Shown here: piece after piece, positions 6,978 to 13,381 of the stretch
Position numbering within the stretch: the first letter of the stretch is position 1
How the letters are laid out: every line of letters starts with the position of its first letter
Assembly (NCBI GenBank): GCA_964580435.1
Contig: CAZOKP010000049.1
Location: forward strand, 1 to 19,677
From: CAZKEW01 sp964580435
GTDB lineage: Bacteria > Acidobacteriota > Aminicenantia > Aminicenantales > UBA8522
DNA length: 19,677 bases
Direction of reading: 5' to 3'
Notes under the pieces: generated by a model
The model's database searches: none
Seen by the model: only the letters and a program-made list of their open reading frames with translations
What the model was told of the DNA's origin: nothing
Program-made: the position numbers and the translations under genes

Positions 6978-7841
6978 ATGCCCGCTCTTATCGACCTCAG
7001 AAGACGAATCAAAAGTGTTAAAAATACGCAGCAGATTACCCAGGCCATGAAGACGGTCTCAACGGCTAAATTCAAAAAGGCCCAGCGCACCGTCTTTGAG
7101 GGGAGGCCGCAGTGGCATAATCTGCCCGGTTTGCTTGAGAGAATCTCCTCCTGGGCCGGACGGCAAACGTCGCCGCTTCTTGACCGCCGCGAAGAAAAAA
7201 AAGTGCTGATCATGGTCATCACCTCGGACAAAGGACTGTGCGGTGCCTTCAATTCCAACCTGCTGGCGAGAGCGCACGCTTTTATCGGAGAGAAGGCCGC
7301 TCATTCTGAAATCAGCCTTGTCTTGGTCGGAAAGAAGGCGGTCAATTTCTTTAAAAAGCACCCCTACCGCATCCAGCGGGCCTATGCGGATAGAGTGGAA
7401 AAGCTCACCCTGAGGGATCTGAAAGATATCGCGCATCTTCTGATGCGGCAGTACGTTTACGCCAAAGTGGATGCCGTTTATGCCGTCTATAACGAGTTCA
7501 AGTCCATCCTTGCTCCGCGGATAACGGTAGCCCAGATCCTGCCTCTTGCGCGACCGGGAGAGGAGAGCACCGTCGATTCGTGGCCTCCCGATTGGGAACC
7601 AGAGCCAGACCTGCTTCTTCGGTGCCTCTTGCCTCTTTATCTCGAGACTCAGGTCTATCACTGCTTTTTTGAATCTTTGGCTGCCGAACAGGCCGCCCGG
7701 ATGATGGCCATGGAGAACGCGACCAAGAGCGCGGAAGACCTCATCTCTGACCTGGTGCTTGACCTGAACAAGATTCGGCAGGCTTTGATCACCAAGGAGC
7801 TTCTCGAGATCATGACGGCCGTAGAAGCCATGGCCAAATAG
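6978..7841 (+). CDS. atpG: ATP synthase F1 subunit gamma
   Basis: Gamma is the central rotor shaft of F1. From the ATG at 6978 the protein has 287 residues. The N-terminal helix shows the family hallmark IDLRRRIKSVKNTQQITQAM, followed by the Rossmann-like middle with TSDKGLCGAFNSN. The C-terminal helix contains MENATKSAEDLISDL and LNKIRQALITKELLEI, the conserved pairing that contacts the alpha/beta crown. An in-frame ATG at 6927 exists but lies within atpA and would add 17 non-family residues, so the later start is preferred. atpD begins 19 bases after its stop. Confidence 0.97.
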   Translation: MPALIDLRRRIKSVKNTQQITQAMKTVSTAKFKKAQRTVFEGRPQWHNLPGLLERISSWAGRQTSPLLDRREEKKVLIMVITSDKGLCGAFNSNLLARAHAFIGEKAAHSEISLVLVGKKAVNFFKKHPYRIQRAYADRVEKLTLRDLKDIAHLLMRQYVYAKVDAVYAVYNEFKSILAPRITVAQILPLARPGEESTVDSWPPDWEPEPDLLLRCLLPLYLETQVYHCFFESLAAEQAARMMAMENATKSAEDLISDLVLDLNKIRQALITKELLEIMTAVEAMAK

Positions 7842-7860
7842 GGCGCATTTGGAGAAGAAT

Positions 7861-9294
7861 ATGACCGACGAAAAAAAATACAAGAGAGCGGGGAGAGTCG
7901 TCCAGGTTATCGGACCTGTGGTGGATGTCGAATTCAAGGAGATGCAACTGCCTGAGATCTATAACGCCATCAGGATCACCAGTGAAGGGTTCGAGACGCC
8001 CATGCCGGTGGACATCATTGTCGAAGTCGAGCAACATATCGGCGAGGACAAAGTCCGCTGTGTCTCCATGCATCCCACGGATGGTCTGGCGCGGGGCATG
8101 AAAGCCGTCGACCAGGAAGGACCGATCGAAGTTCCCGTGGGCGAGGAAACCCTCGGCCGCGTGCTGAACGTCATCGGCGAGCCTGTGGACCACCTGGGCC
8201 CCGTCGCGGCCAAGAAAAAATATCCTATTCACCGGCTGGCGCCCACGCTCGAGCAGCAGAACACCAAGCTGGAGATGTTCGAAACAGGGATTAAGGTCAT
8301 CGACCTGATCCAGCCCTTCTTGAAGGGCGGAAAGATCGGGCTTTTCGGCGGCGCGGGTGTGGGAAAGACGGTCATCATCCAGGAGCTCATTCACAATGTC
8401 GCCCTGAAGCACGGCGGATACTCTGTTTTTGCGGGCGTCGGCGAGAGGACAAGAGAAGGCAATGACCTCTGGCTGGAGATGAAGAAGTCGGGCGTCCTCG
8501 GCAAGACGTCGTTGATCTACGGCCAGATGACCGAGCCTCCCGGGGCCAGGCTTCGAGTGGGATTGGCCGCGCTGTCGGTGGCCGAATATTTTCGCGACGA
8601 GATGAATCAAGACATCCTGCTTTTTATCGACAATATCTTCCGGTTCGTCCAGGCCGGCTCGGAGGTATCCGCGCTCCTCGGCCGCATGCCGTCAGCGGTG
8701 GGTTATCAGCCCAACCTGGCTACCGAGATCGGAGAGCTGGAAGAGAGGATCACCTCCACCAAGAAAGGGTCGATCACATCCGTCCAGGCCATCTATGTTC
8801 CGGCCGACGATTTCACCGACCCGGCTCCCGCCACGACGTTTTCTCATCTTGATGCTTCGACCAACCTCTCCCGGGCCCTGACAGACATCGGCATCTATCC
8901 GGCTGTCGACCCGCTGAATTCCTATTCCCGGATTCTGGACCCTCGCGTCATCGGCGAGGAGCATTACCGGGTTGCCCGGCGGGTGAAGGAAATCCTGCAG
9001 CGGTACAAAGACCTTCAGGATATCATCGCCATTCTCGGCATCGAAGAGCTTTCCGATGAAGACAAGCTGATCGTGGCCCGGGCCAGGAAGATCCAGCGGT
9101 TCTTCTCTCAGCCTTTTCATGTCGCCGAGGAATTCACCGGACGGGCCGGCAAATACGTCCCTATTGAAGAGACGATCAAGGGATTCAAGGAGATCGTGGA
9201 CGGGCAGCACGATGACAAGCCTGAGCAGGCGTTTTATATGGCCGGGACGATCGATGAAGTCGTCAAACGGGCCGAGGAACTGCAAGCCGCATGA
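7861..9294 (+). CDS. atpD: ATP synthase F1 subunit beta (catalytic)
   Basis: Beta carries the catalytic sites for ATP synthesis. From ATG 7861 it has 477 residues, the usual size. Seen in order: the N-terminal barrel beginning GRVVQVIGPVVDVEF, Walker A GGAGVGKT at about 163-170, GERTREGNDLW with the catalytic Glu, the Walker B strand ILLFIDNIFRF, and the LGIEELSDEDK segment corresponding to the DELSEED lever that pushes on gamma. A GGAGAAG Shine-Dalgarno at 7851-7857 fits the ATG; a TTG at 7849 in the same frame overlaps that ribosome site and is unlikely to be used. The stop overlaps the epsilon start by four bases (ATGA). Confidence 0.98.
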   Translation: MTDEKKYKRAGRVVQVIGPVVDVEFKEMQLPEIYNAIRITSEGFETPMPVDIIVEVEQHIGEDKVRCVSMHPTDGLARGMKAVDQEGPIEVPVGEETLGRVLNVIGEPVDHLGPVAAKKKYPIHRLAPTLEQQNTKLEMFETGIKVIDLIQPFLKGGKIGLFGGAGVGKTVIIQELIHNVALKHGGYSVFAGVGERTREGNDLWLEMKKSGVLGKTSLIYGQMTEPPGARLRVGLAALSVAEYFRDEMNQDILLFIDNIFRFVQAGSEVSALLGRMPSAVGYQPNLATEIGELEERITSTKKGSITSVQAIYVPADDFTDPAPATTFSHLDASTNLSRALTDIGIYPAVDPLNSYSRILDPRVIGEEHYRVARRVKEILQRYKDLQDIIAILGIEELSDEDKLIVARARKIQRFFSQPFHVAEEFTGRAGKYVPIEETIKGFKEIVDGQHDDKPEQAFYMAGTIDEVVKRAEELQAA

Positions 9295-9584
9295 GCCAGA
9301 ATCTTCCTTCTTCCCTATACCTTAAAGTCATCACGCCCAAGAAGCTGCTTGTAGACGCCCAGGTCGATGAAGTGACCCTGCCGAGCCTGGAGGGTTCCCT
9401 GGGAATCCTGCCGGGCCATCGGCCTTTGGTGGCTGCCTTGGGGAAGGGCGTCCTGTCCTATCGGATGGCCAAAAGAGAAGAGGAATTTGTTGTCCGGGGG
9501 GGATTCGCCGAAATCCAGCCCGAGAAGGTGCTGGTTTTCACCGAATTGAACCAAGATGAAGAGAAAAAGTCTTCGCGCGGCTGA
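9291..9584 (+). CDS. atpC: ATP synthase F1 subunit epsilon, short form
   Basis: Epsilon links gamma to the c-ring and in many bacteria inhibits ATP hydrolysis through its C-terminal helices. This protein has only 97 residues against roughly 130-140 for the common form. The N-terminal beta-sandwich is clear: L-LKVITPKKLLVDAQVDEVTLPSLEGSLGILPGHRPLVAAL, then the strand VRGGFAEIQPEKVLVFTE. The chain stops after a short polar tail instead of continuing into the two-helix domain. The last 29 bases overlap the next gene. Short epsilons of this type are known in some lineages and still assemble, but would lack helix-mediated inhibition (inference). Confidence 0.93.
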   Translation: MSQNLPSSLYLKVITPKKLLVDAQVDEVTLPSLEGSLGILPGHRPLVAALGKGVLSYRMAKREEEFVVRGGFAEIQPEKVLVFTELNQDEEKKSSRG

Positions 9585-10308
9585 GGATGAGACGCTCGAC
9601 TCCTTCTACCACGGCCGCATCCGCGTCATCCAGAAAAAAAAGGGCTATCGCTTCTCGGTAGACGCGCCTCTTCTCGCGGACTTCATCGAGACCAAAGCAT
9701 CCGACCTCCTGCTTGACCTCGGCGGGGGGAACGGCATCATTTCGCTGCTCCTCAGCCGGAAGCCTTTCCGGCGGATCGTTTGTTTGGAGATTCAGGAAAG
9801 CCTGGCCGATCTGGCCCAGCGGAATATCCGGCTCAACCGGCTTGAGGAAAGGATTATGCTGCTCCAGCAGGACCTAAGAATGTATCACCCCAGAAACAAG
9901 TTCGATGTCATCTTCTCCAATCCTCCCTACATCAGCAAGATCAGCGGACACCTGAGCCTGTCCGAAGAAAAATCCGTCGCCAAACATGAGATTAAATGTG
10001 ATATTTTTGATATAATGCACCTCACCGGAAGGCTCTTGAAGAAGAACGGCCGCGCCTATTTTATCTATCCGGCCAAGAGGAAAGAAGACTTTGACAAGGC
10101 CCTCACGAGGAACAACCTGAACATCAAGACGCTTCGTTTTGTTTCTTCGAGGAGCGGGAGTGAAGCCCGCTGGTTTTTGGCCGAGTGCGGCCTGTCCCCA
10201 TCGTGTCTCAAGAATCTGCCGCCTCTTTTTCTCTATGACGACGGCGGGGAATACACAGCGGAGATGAAAAAAATTTTCGCAGGAGAAACCCGTGGCGCGC
10301 TTCTTTAA
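9556..10308 (+). CDS. SAM-dependent N6-adenine methyltransferase, TrmN6-like
   Basis: The 250-residue protein is a class I methyltransferase. The N-terminal segment DETLDSFYHGRIRVIQKKKGYRFSVDAPLLADF has the form seen in the TrmN6/YfiC family, which methylates A37 of tRNA-Val. Motif I reads LLLDLGGGNGIISLLL (about 51-66). Motif IV is NPPY at residues 122-125, the signature of enzymes methylating an exocyclic amino group of adenine. A distinctive 'KHEI' with a following helix lies between motif IV and the C-terminal strands. The start falls within the end of atpC (29-base overlap) and its end overlaps the Wzm-like gene by 17 bases, so it is embedded in the operon. The exact substrate (tRNA, rRNA or protein glutamine) is not proven by motif alone. 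Confidence 0.85.
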   Translation: MKRKSLRAAEDETLDSFYHGRIRVIQKKKGYRFSVDAPLLADFIETKASDLLLDLGGGNGIISLLLSRKPFRRIVCLEIQESLADLAQRNIRLNRLEERIMLLQQDLRMYHPRNKFDVIFSNPPYISKISGHLSLSEEKSVAKHEIKCDIFDIMHLTGRLLKKNGRAYFIYPAKRKEDFDKALTRNNLNIKTLRFVSSRSGSEARWFLAECGLSPSCLKNLPPLFLYDDGGEYTAEMKKIFAGETRGALL

Positions 10309-11110
10309 GAATCTTGGAGAATTGTACAAATACCGCGTCCTGATCCAGAATCTGGTCGTCCGGGAGCTCAAAGCTCGGTATCGCGGGACCGTTCTCGGGT
10401 TCCTCTGGTCCTTTTTCAACCCCCTCCTTCTGATGCTCGTCTATACCGTGGTCTTCGGGTTCATCCTCCAGCCCCGCGACCCGACGCTCGGGAGCTCGCC
10501 CAAATTCTATGCCCTTTTCCTTTTTTGCGGGATTCTGCCCTGGACCTGGTTCTCCTCATCCTCCCTGGAGTCGGCCAATGTCCTGATGACCCACGGCAAT
10601 CTGATCAAGAAGATCCTCTTTCCCGCCGAGATCCTCCCCATCGTCGCGGTGACCAGCAACTTCGTTCACTTCAGCCTTGGGCTTCCGATCCTTCTTTTGT
10701 TTATTCCTCTCTTCGGCAGGGCGTATACCGTTTTTCTGCTCTTTCTGCCCGTTGTGATTCTCGTCCAGTATGTTTTCACCCTCGGGTTCAGCCTCCTGAT
10801 CTCCTCTCTGACCGTTCATTTCCGGGACATCAAAGACCTTTTGTCGAACTGGCTAACGTTCTGGTTCTTCGCCACTCCCATCGTCTATCCGATGACCTTC
10901 GGCACGATCCAGAGCTCCTCCTGGCTCCGGGCTTTCCTCAACATCAACCCCATGACCCATATCATGATGGGCTACCAGAACTGCCTTTTTTATGGAAGCA
11001 TGATTCGCTGGAAGAAGCTGGGCGTGACGTTCCTGGCTGCGCTCGTCCTTTTCATCATCGGCTACACCATTTTCGACAGACTTCGGGATTCCTTCCCGGA
11101 GGAGGTGTAA
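10292..11110 (+). CDS. wzm: ABC-2 type polysaccharide export permease, Wzm-like
   Basis: This is the membrane half of an ABC exporter moving lipid-linked polysaccharide (O-antigen, capsule or teichoic acid type) across the inner membrane. The 272-residue protein starts with a GTG preceded by AGGAG. An amphipathic N-terminal region ends in VVRELKARYRGTVLGFLWSFFNPL, the family hallmark for entering the first membrane helix. About six membrane segments follow (near 35-55, 70-90, 115-140, 148-172, 178-200, 240-260). The INPMTHIMMGYQN stretch is the usual 'NP-----I--yR' motif. It overlaps the methyltransferase gene and its ATPase partner starts immediately after its stop. The glycan exported is unknown; no glycosyltransferases are visible. 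Confidence 0.92.
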   Translation: MARFFKNLGELYKYRVLIQNLVVRELKARYRGTVLGFLWSFFNPLLLMLVYTVVFGFILQPRDPTLGSSPKFYALFLFCGILPWTWFSSSSLESANVLMTHGNLIKKILFPAEILPIVAVTSNFVHFSLGLPILLLFIPLFGRAYTVFLLFLPVVILVQYVFTLGFSLLISSLTVHFRDIKDLLSNWLTFWFFATPIVYPMTFGTIQSSSWLRAFLNINPMTHIMMGYQNCLFYGSMIRWKKLGVTFLAALVLFIIGYTIFDRLRDSFPEEV

Positions 11111-12385
11111 ATGCCGGCCATCGTCGTGGAAAATGTCTCCCGCGTCTACCAGAAATATTCTGCCCGGCACCGCTTTCAGACGTTCAAAAGCGCCCTAGTC
11201 AAGGGAGACCTCTTCAAGGCGCTCCGAGCCGACGAATTGGTGACGGCCCTTGACGGCATCACTCTCCGAGTGGAAAAAGGCCAGACGTTCGGGGTGATCG
11301 GGGAGAACGGGTCGGGAAAAAGCACCCTGCTCAAGCTTGTCGCCGGGATCGCCAAGCCGACTCAGGGAAGGATTAAGACGGAAGGAAAAGTCTCGGCGCT
11401 GATCGAGCTCGGAGCCGGGTTTCATCCGGAGATTTCGGGACGGGAGAATGTGTATATCAACGGGATCATGCTGGGTCTGACCAAAAAGGAGATCAGTGCT
11501 AAATTCGACGAGATCGTCGAGTTCGCTGAGCTTGAGAATTTTATTGATGCGCCGGTCAAGACCTATTCTTCGGGCATGTATATGAGGCTCGGGTTCGCCA
11601 TCGCCATCAACGTCAACCCGGACATCCTGCTCATCGATGAGGTCCTGGCGGTCGGCGACGCCTCCTTCGTTCCCAAATGCTTGGACCGGATCGATGATTT
11701 CCGGCGCCGGGGAAAGACCATCCTCTTCGTCAGCCATGACCTGAGCACGGTGGACAAGATTTGCGACCGTGTCGCCTGGCTCAAGGGCGGCCGGATCCAG
11801 GTTATCGGAGAGGCCAAGAGGGTTATCGATGCCTACCTCCAGGATGTCGCGGAAAAGCAGGAAAAAGATTTCGAGAGGCGCCGCCTGGAAACCGCCGAAG
11901 AGCAGAAATGGGAAGAAGGAAGGCGCGAAAACCGCTGGGGTAAGAGAGAAATTGAGATCAGGAAGGTCAGCCTGAAAAACTTGGAGGGACAGCCCAAAAA
12001 TGTCTATTCACCCGACGAAGGAATGATCATCGAGATGGAGGTCGCGGCCCCTTCCTGCATTGACGATTTCGTCTTCGGGATCGGAATCTTCAACTCTCAG
12101 GGCATCTCCTGCTACGGCACGAACACCCATCTCGAGGACCTTGAGCCGGTCTCCATCGTGGGTGAGGGGAAGGTCACTTGCCGGATGGAGAAGCTGGGGT
12201 TTATCAACGGGACTTATTACCTGGATGTCGCGGTGCATAAAAAGGACGGCTATCCCTACGATTATCATAGGAACCTTAATTCCTTCCTGGTCGCTTCGAC
12301 CTCCAAGGATGTTGGAATCAGCCGCGTCAGCCATATTTGGAGCTTTTCGCCCGGAATTCAGATGAGACCTGCCCGGGAAAAATGA
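11111..12385 (+). CDS. wzt: ABC polysaccharide exporter ATPase with Wzt-type C-domain
   Basis: This is the energising subunit for the adjacent permease. The 424-residue protein has an ABC ATPase domain (about 1-245) with Walker A GENGSGKST (64-72), the signature YSSGM (152-156), Walker B ILLIDE (172-177) and the switch His in LFVSHDLSTV. A charged linker (about 248-280) leads into a beta-sandwich domain of about 140 residues, including SCIDDFVFGIGIFNSQGISCYGTNT and INGTYYLDVAVHKKDG. Such C-domains in Wzt proteins recognise the terminal sugar of the finished glycan and license export. The extension therefore points to an O-antigen-type system with a capped chain end (inference from the family) rather than a simple ATPase. 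It begins directly after the permease stop, and rfaE2 follows after 12 bases. Confidence 0.93.
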   Translation: MPAIVVENVSRVYQKYSARHRFQTFKSALVKGDLFKALRADELVTALDGITLRVEKGQTFGVIGENGSGKSTLLKLVAGIAKPTQGRIKTEGKVSALIELGAGFHPEISGRENVYINGIMLGLTKKEISAKFDEIVEFAELENFIDAPVKTYSSGMYMRLGFAIAINVNPDILLIDEVLAVGDASFVPKCLDRIDDFRRRGKTILFVSHDLSTVDKICDRVAWLKGGRIQVIGEAKRVIDAYLQDVAEKQEKDFERRRLETAEEQKWEEGRRENRWGKREIEIRKVSLKNLEGQPKNVYSPDEGMIIEMEVAAPSCIDDFVFGIGIFNSQGISCYGTNTHLEDLEPVSIVGEGKVTCRMEKLGFINGTYYLDVAVHKKDGYPYDYHRNLNSFLVASTSKDVGISRVSHIWSFSPGIQMRPAREK

Positions 12386-12397
12386 TAAAAAGAGACC

Positions 12398-12892
12398 ATG
12401 GCAAAAAAAGCGAAACAAAGAAAAATCTATAAGCTCCGGGATTTTCTCCAAGTTCGCCGAAAGCTTAAGAGGCAGGGCCAAAGAGTCGTTTTCACCAACG
12501 GCTGCTTTGACCTCATTCACGCCGGCCATGTCCGGCTCTTCCAGGAGGCCAAAAAGCAGGGCGATGTCCTCGTCGTCGCGCTCAACGATGACGCTTCTGT
12601 CCGGAAACTCAAGGGGCCGTCACGGCCTGTTTTCCCGCTGGCCGAGAGATGGGAAATCCTCGAAGCCATCGAGGCCATCGATTACCTGACCTCCTTCTCC
12701 GAGGAGACGCCGCAGAAGATTATCGCCGCTCTGCTCCCGGACGTCTTGGTCAAGGGTGGCGACTGGAAGCCGGAAGAAGTCGTCGGGAAGAAGGAAGTTG
12801 AGGCGGCGGGAGGAAAGGTCGTCATCGTGCCTTACGTTAAAGGCCATGCAACCTCTTCCATTATCAAGAAAATCATCCGCGCTTCTGGTTGA
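12398..12892 (+). CDS. rfaE2: Heptose 1-phosphate adenylyltransferase (stand-alone)
   Basis: The enzyme makes ADP-D-glycero-beta-D-manno-heptose from the heptose 1-phosphate and ATP, feeding lipopolysaccharide core or other heptose glycans. The 164-residue protein is a single nucleotidyltransferase domain: VVFTNGCFDLIHAGH with the HxGH ATP motif at 41-44, ALNDDASVRKLKGPSRP, a middle DYLTSFSEETPQ, and the closing VKGHATSSIIKKI matching the family's 'G-STS-II-kI'. It corresponds to the C-terminal half of the bifunctional HldE of E. coli; here the kinase half is separate or absent from the window. It is the last gene of the long rightward block. Its position next to wzm/wzt supports a surface-glycan role. 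Confidence 0.9.
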   Translation: MAKKAKQRKIYKLRDFLQVRRKLKRQGQRVVFTNGCFDLIHAGHVRLFQEAKKQGDVLVVALNDDASVRKLKGPSRPVFPLAERWEILEAIEAIDYLTSFSEETPQKIIAALLPDVLVKGGDWKPEEVVGKKEVEAAGGKVVIVPYVKGHATSSIIKKIIRASG

Positions 12893-12906
12893 GGCGGGGA
12901 GAGGGG

Positions 12907-12956
12907 AACAAAAAAGCCCATCTTTACGACCATTGCTCCTGGCTCAAGATGGGCTT
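12907..12956 (-). terminator. Rho-independent terminator (leftward)
   Basis: AAGCCCATCTT (12914-12924) pairs perfectly over 11 bp with AAGATGGGCTT (12946-12956) around a 21-base loop. Read leftward the stem runs into TTTTTTGTT, the T-run expected of an intrinsic terminator. Read rightward the stem is followed by a non-T sequence, so it is a poor terminator for the rfaE2 operon, though the hairpin could still shield that mRNA's 3' end. Confidence 0.75.
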
Positions 12957-12988
12957 CGTGTTGTCTGAAGAGCAGTTTGACATCGTGC

Positions 12989-13051
12989 TCAGGATGCGCG
13001 TTGGCAGCCGCTCTTGCAGTGCGAGACGCGAGGAATCATGTACCTTTTCAT
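12989..13051 (-). CDS. Possible 20-residue peptide gene
   Basis: ATG at 13051-13049 is preceded on the minus strand by AAAAGGAG (13065-13058) with a six-base spacer, the best-placed Shine-Dalgarno in the window. The frame encodes 20 residues beginning MKRYMIPRVS and ending HCKSGCQRAS before TGA: basic, with a CxxxC pair. Around the start codon, CCTTT can pair with either the upstream AAAGG (the ribosome site) or a downstream AAAGG, so initiation might be structure-controlled. The only evidence for coding is the ribosome site and the surrounding promoter and terminator; it may equally be a chance ORF inside an sRNA. Confidence 0.3.
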   Translation of the reverse strand: MKRYMIPRVSHCKSGCQRAS

Positions 13052-13085
13052 CAAAGGCTCCTTTTCTCAAGAATAAATCATACTA

Positions 13086-13114
13086 ATCCTATAATAAAAG
13101 TATAATATAGTCAA
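13086..13114 (-). promoter_or_regulatory. Promoter of the small leftward transcript
   Basis: On the minus strand TTGACT (13114-13109) and TAGGAT (13091-13086) are separated by exactly 17 bases of AT-rich sequence. Two TATAAT hexamers also occur on the plus strand here (13090-13095 and 13101-13106), but neither has a recognisable -35 element at the right distance. Confidence 0.5.
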
Positions 13115-13151
13115 TCAACAAGGGATCACCTGAAATTGCCGCTGGGACTCG

Positions 13152-13280
13152 CCAACGGGTCCTGTCGCGGCACACCCCTCAATATCCTCGCGGCCCATTC
13201 TGTTGGTTAGGCAAACGAAAATTCCGGAGGCGTCAAACGCTCCGGGCGTTGAGGGGCCCCCCGGCCGCGCCACCCGTTGG
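13152..13280. repeat. Long nested inverted repeat, probable structured element
   Basis: Three co-linear pairs of arms nest inside one another: CCAACGGGT (13152-13160) with ACCCGTTGG (13272-13280), CGCGGC (13166-13171) with GCCGCG (13264-13269), and CCCCTCAA (13175-13182) with TTGAGGGG (13249-13256). Within the loop an additional hairpin CCGGA-g-GCG / CGC-TCCGG (13224-13245) closes a five-base loop. Together this is an interrupted stem of 23 bp over about 130 bases with an internal branch. Two perfect palindromes follow on the right: TTACCGGTAA (13293-13302) and GTTTTGAAAAC (13304-13314). No protein-coding frame is convincing. It lies between the C26-family gene and the small leftward transcript, in a 490-base stretch without an ordinary gene. 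It could be a structured RNA, a non-autonomous mobile element or a 3' structure; there is no T-run to make it a classical terminator. Confidence 0.5.
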
Positions 13281-13381
13281 GTGTTGCCCTGATTACCGGT
13301 AACGTTTTGAAAACACCTCATCTAGGGGCAGCCAGAATTTTCTATTGGCAATTTTTGGATACTCGAACGGATCCGGTTAGT

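Larger units (their letters stand above)
12907..13079 (-). ncRNA. Candidate small transcript (sRNA or small-peptide mRNA)
   Basis: A promoter at 13114-13086 and a terminator ending near 12907 delimit a leftward transcript of about 170 bases. Inside it, CGCGT...ACGCG arms enclose a CTC...GAG pair, and AAGAGC can pair with a downstream GCTCTT, so the RNA could fold. It also contains a 20-codon ORF with a good ribosome site. It is not part of any neighbouring coding operon: rfaE2 ends convergently and the upstream leftward genes stop at 13382. I do not recognise an RNA family. Confidence 0.4.

Noticed and set aside
12910..13051. Possible selenoprotein through the TGA ending the 20-codon ORF, since a second in-frame TGA has the same Ser-TGA-Ala-Arg context
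   Set aside because: The continuation has no similarity that I recognise, no SECIS-like hairpin is evident directly after the TGA, and the repeat of context is short enough to be chance.
13151..13212. Possible integron attC site because GTTAGGC (13206-13212) and a GCCAAC core occur in the structured region
   Set aside because: The partner core does not match RYYYAAC, the L boxes are absent and there is no integron integrase or cassette array.
13115..13321. A 68-codon open frame on the minus strand across the nested inverted repeat
   Set aside because: The composition (Arg, Gly, Pro rich) follows from the GC-rich arms, there is no good ribosome site, and the inverted repeat explains the sequence better than coding does.
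13355..13380. tRNA-like TTCGAGT T-loop on the minus strand
   Set aside because: No proper T-stem, acceptor stem or anticodon arm could be built around it.
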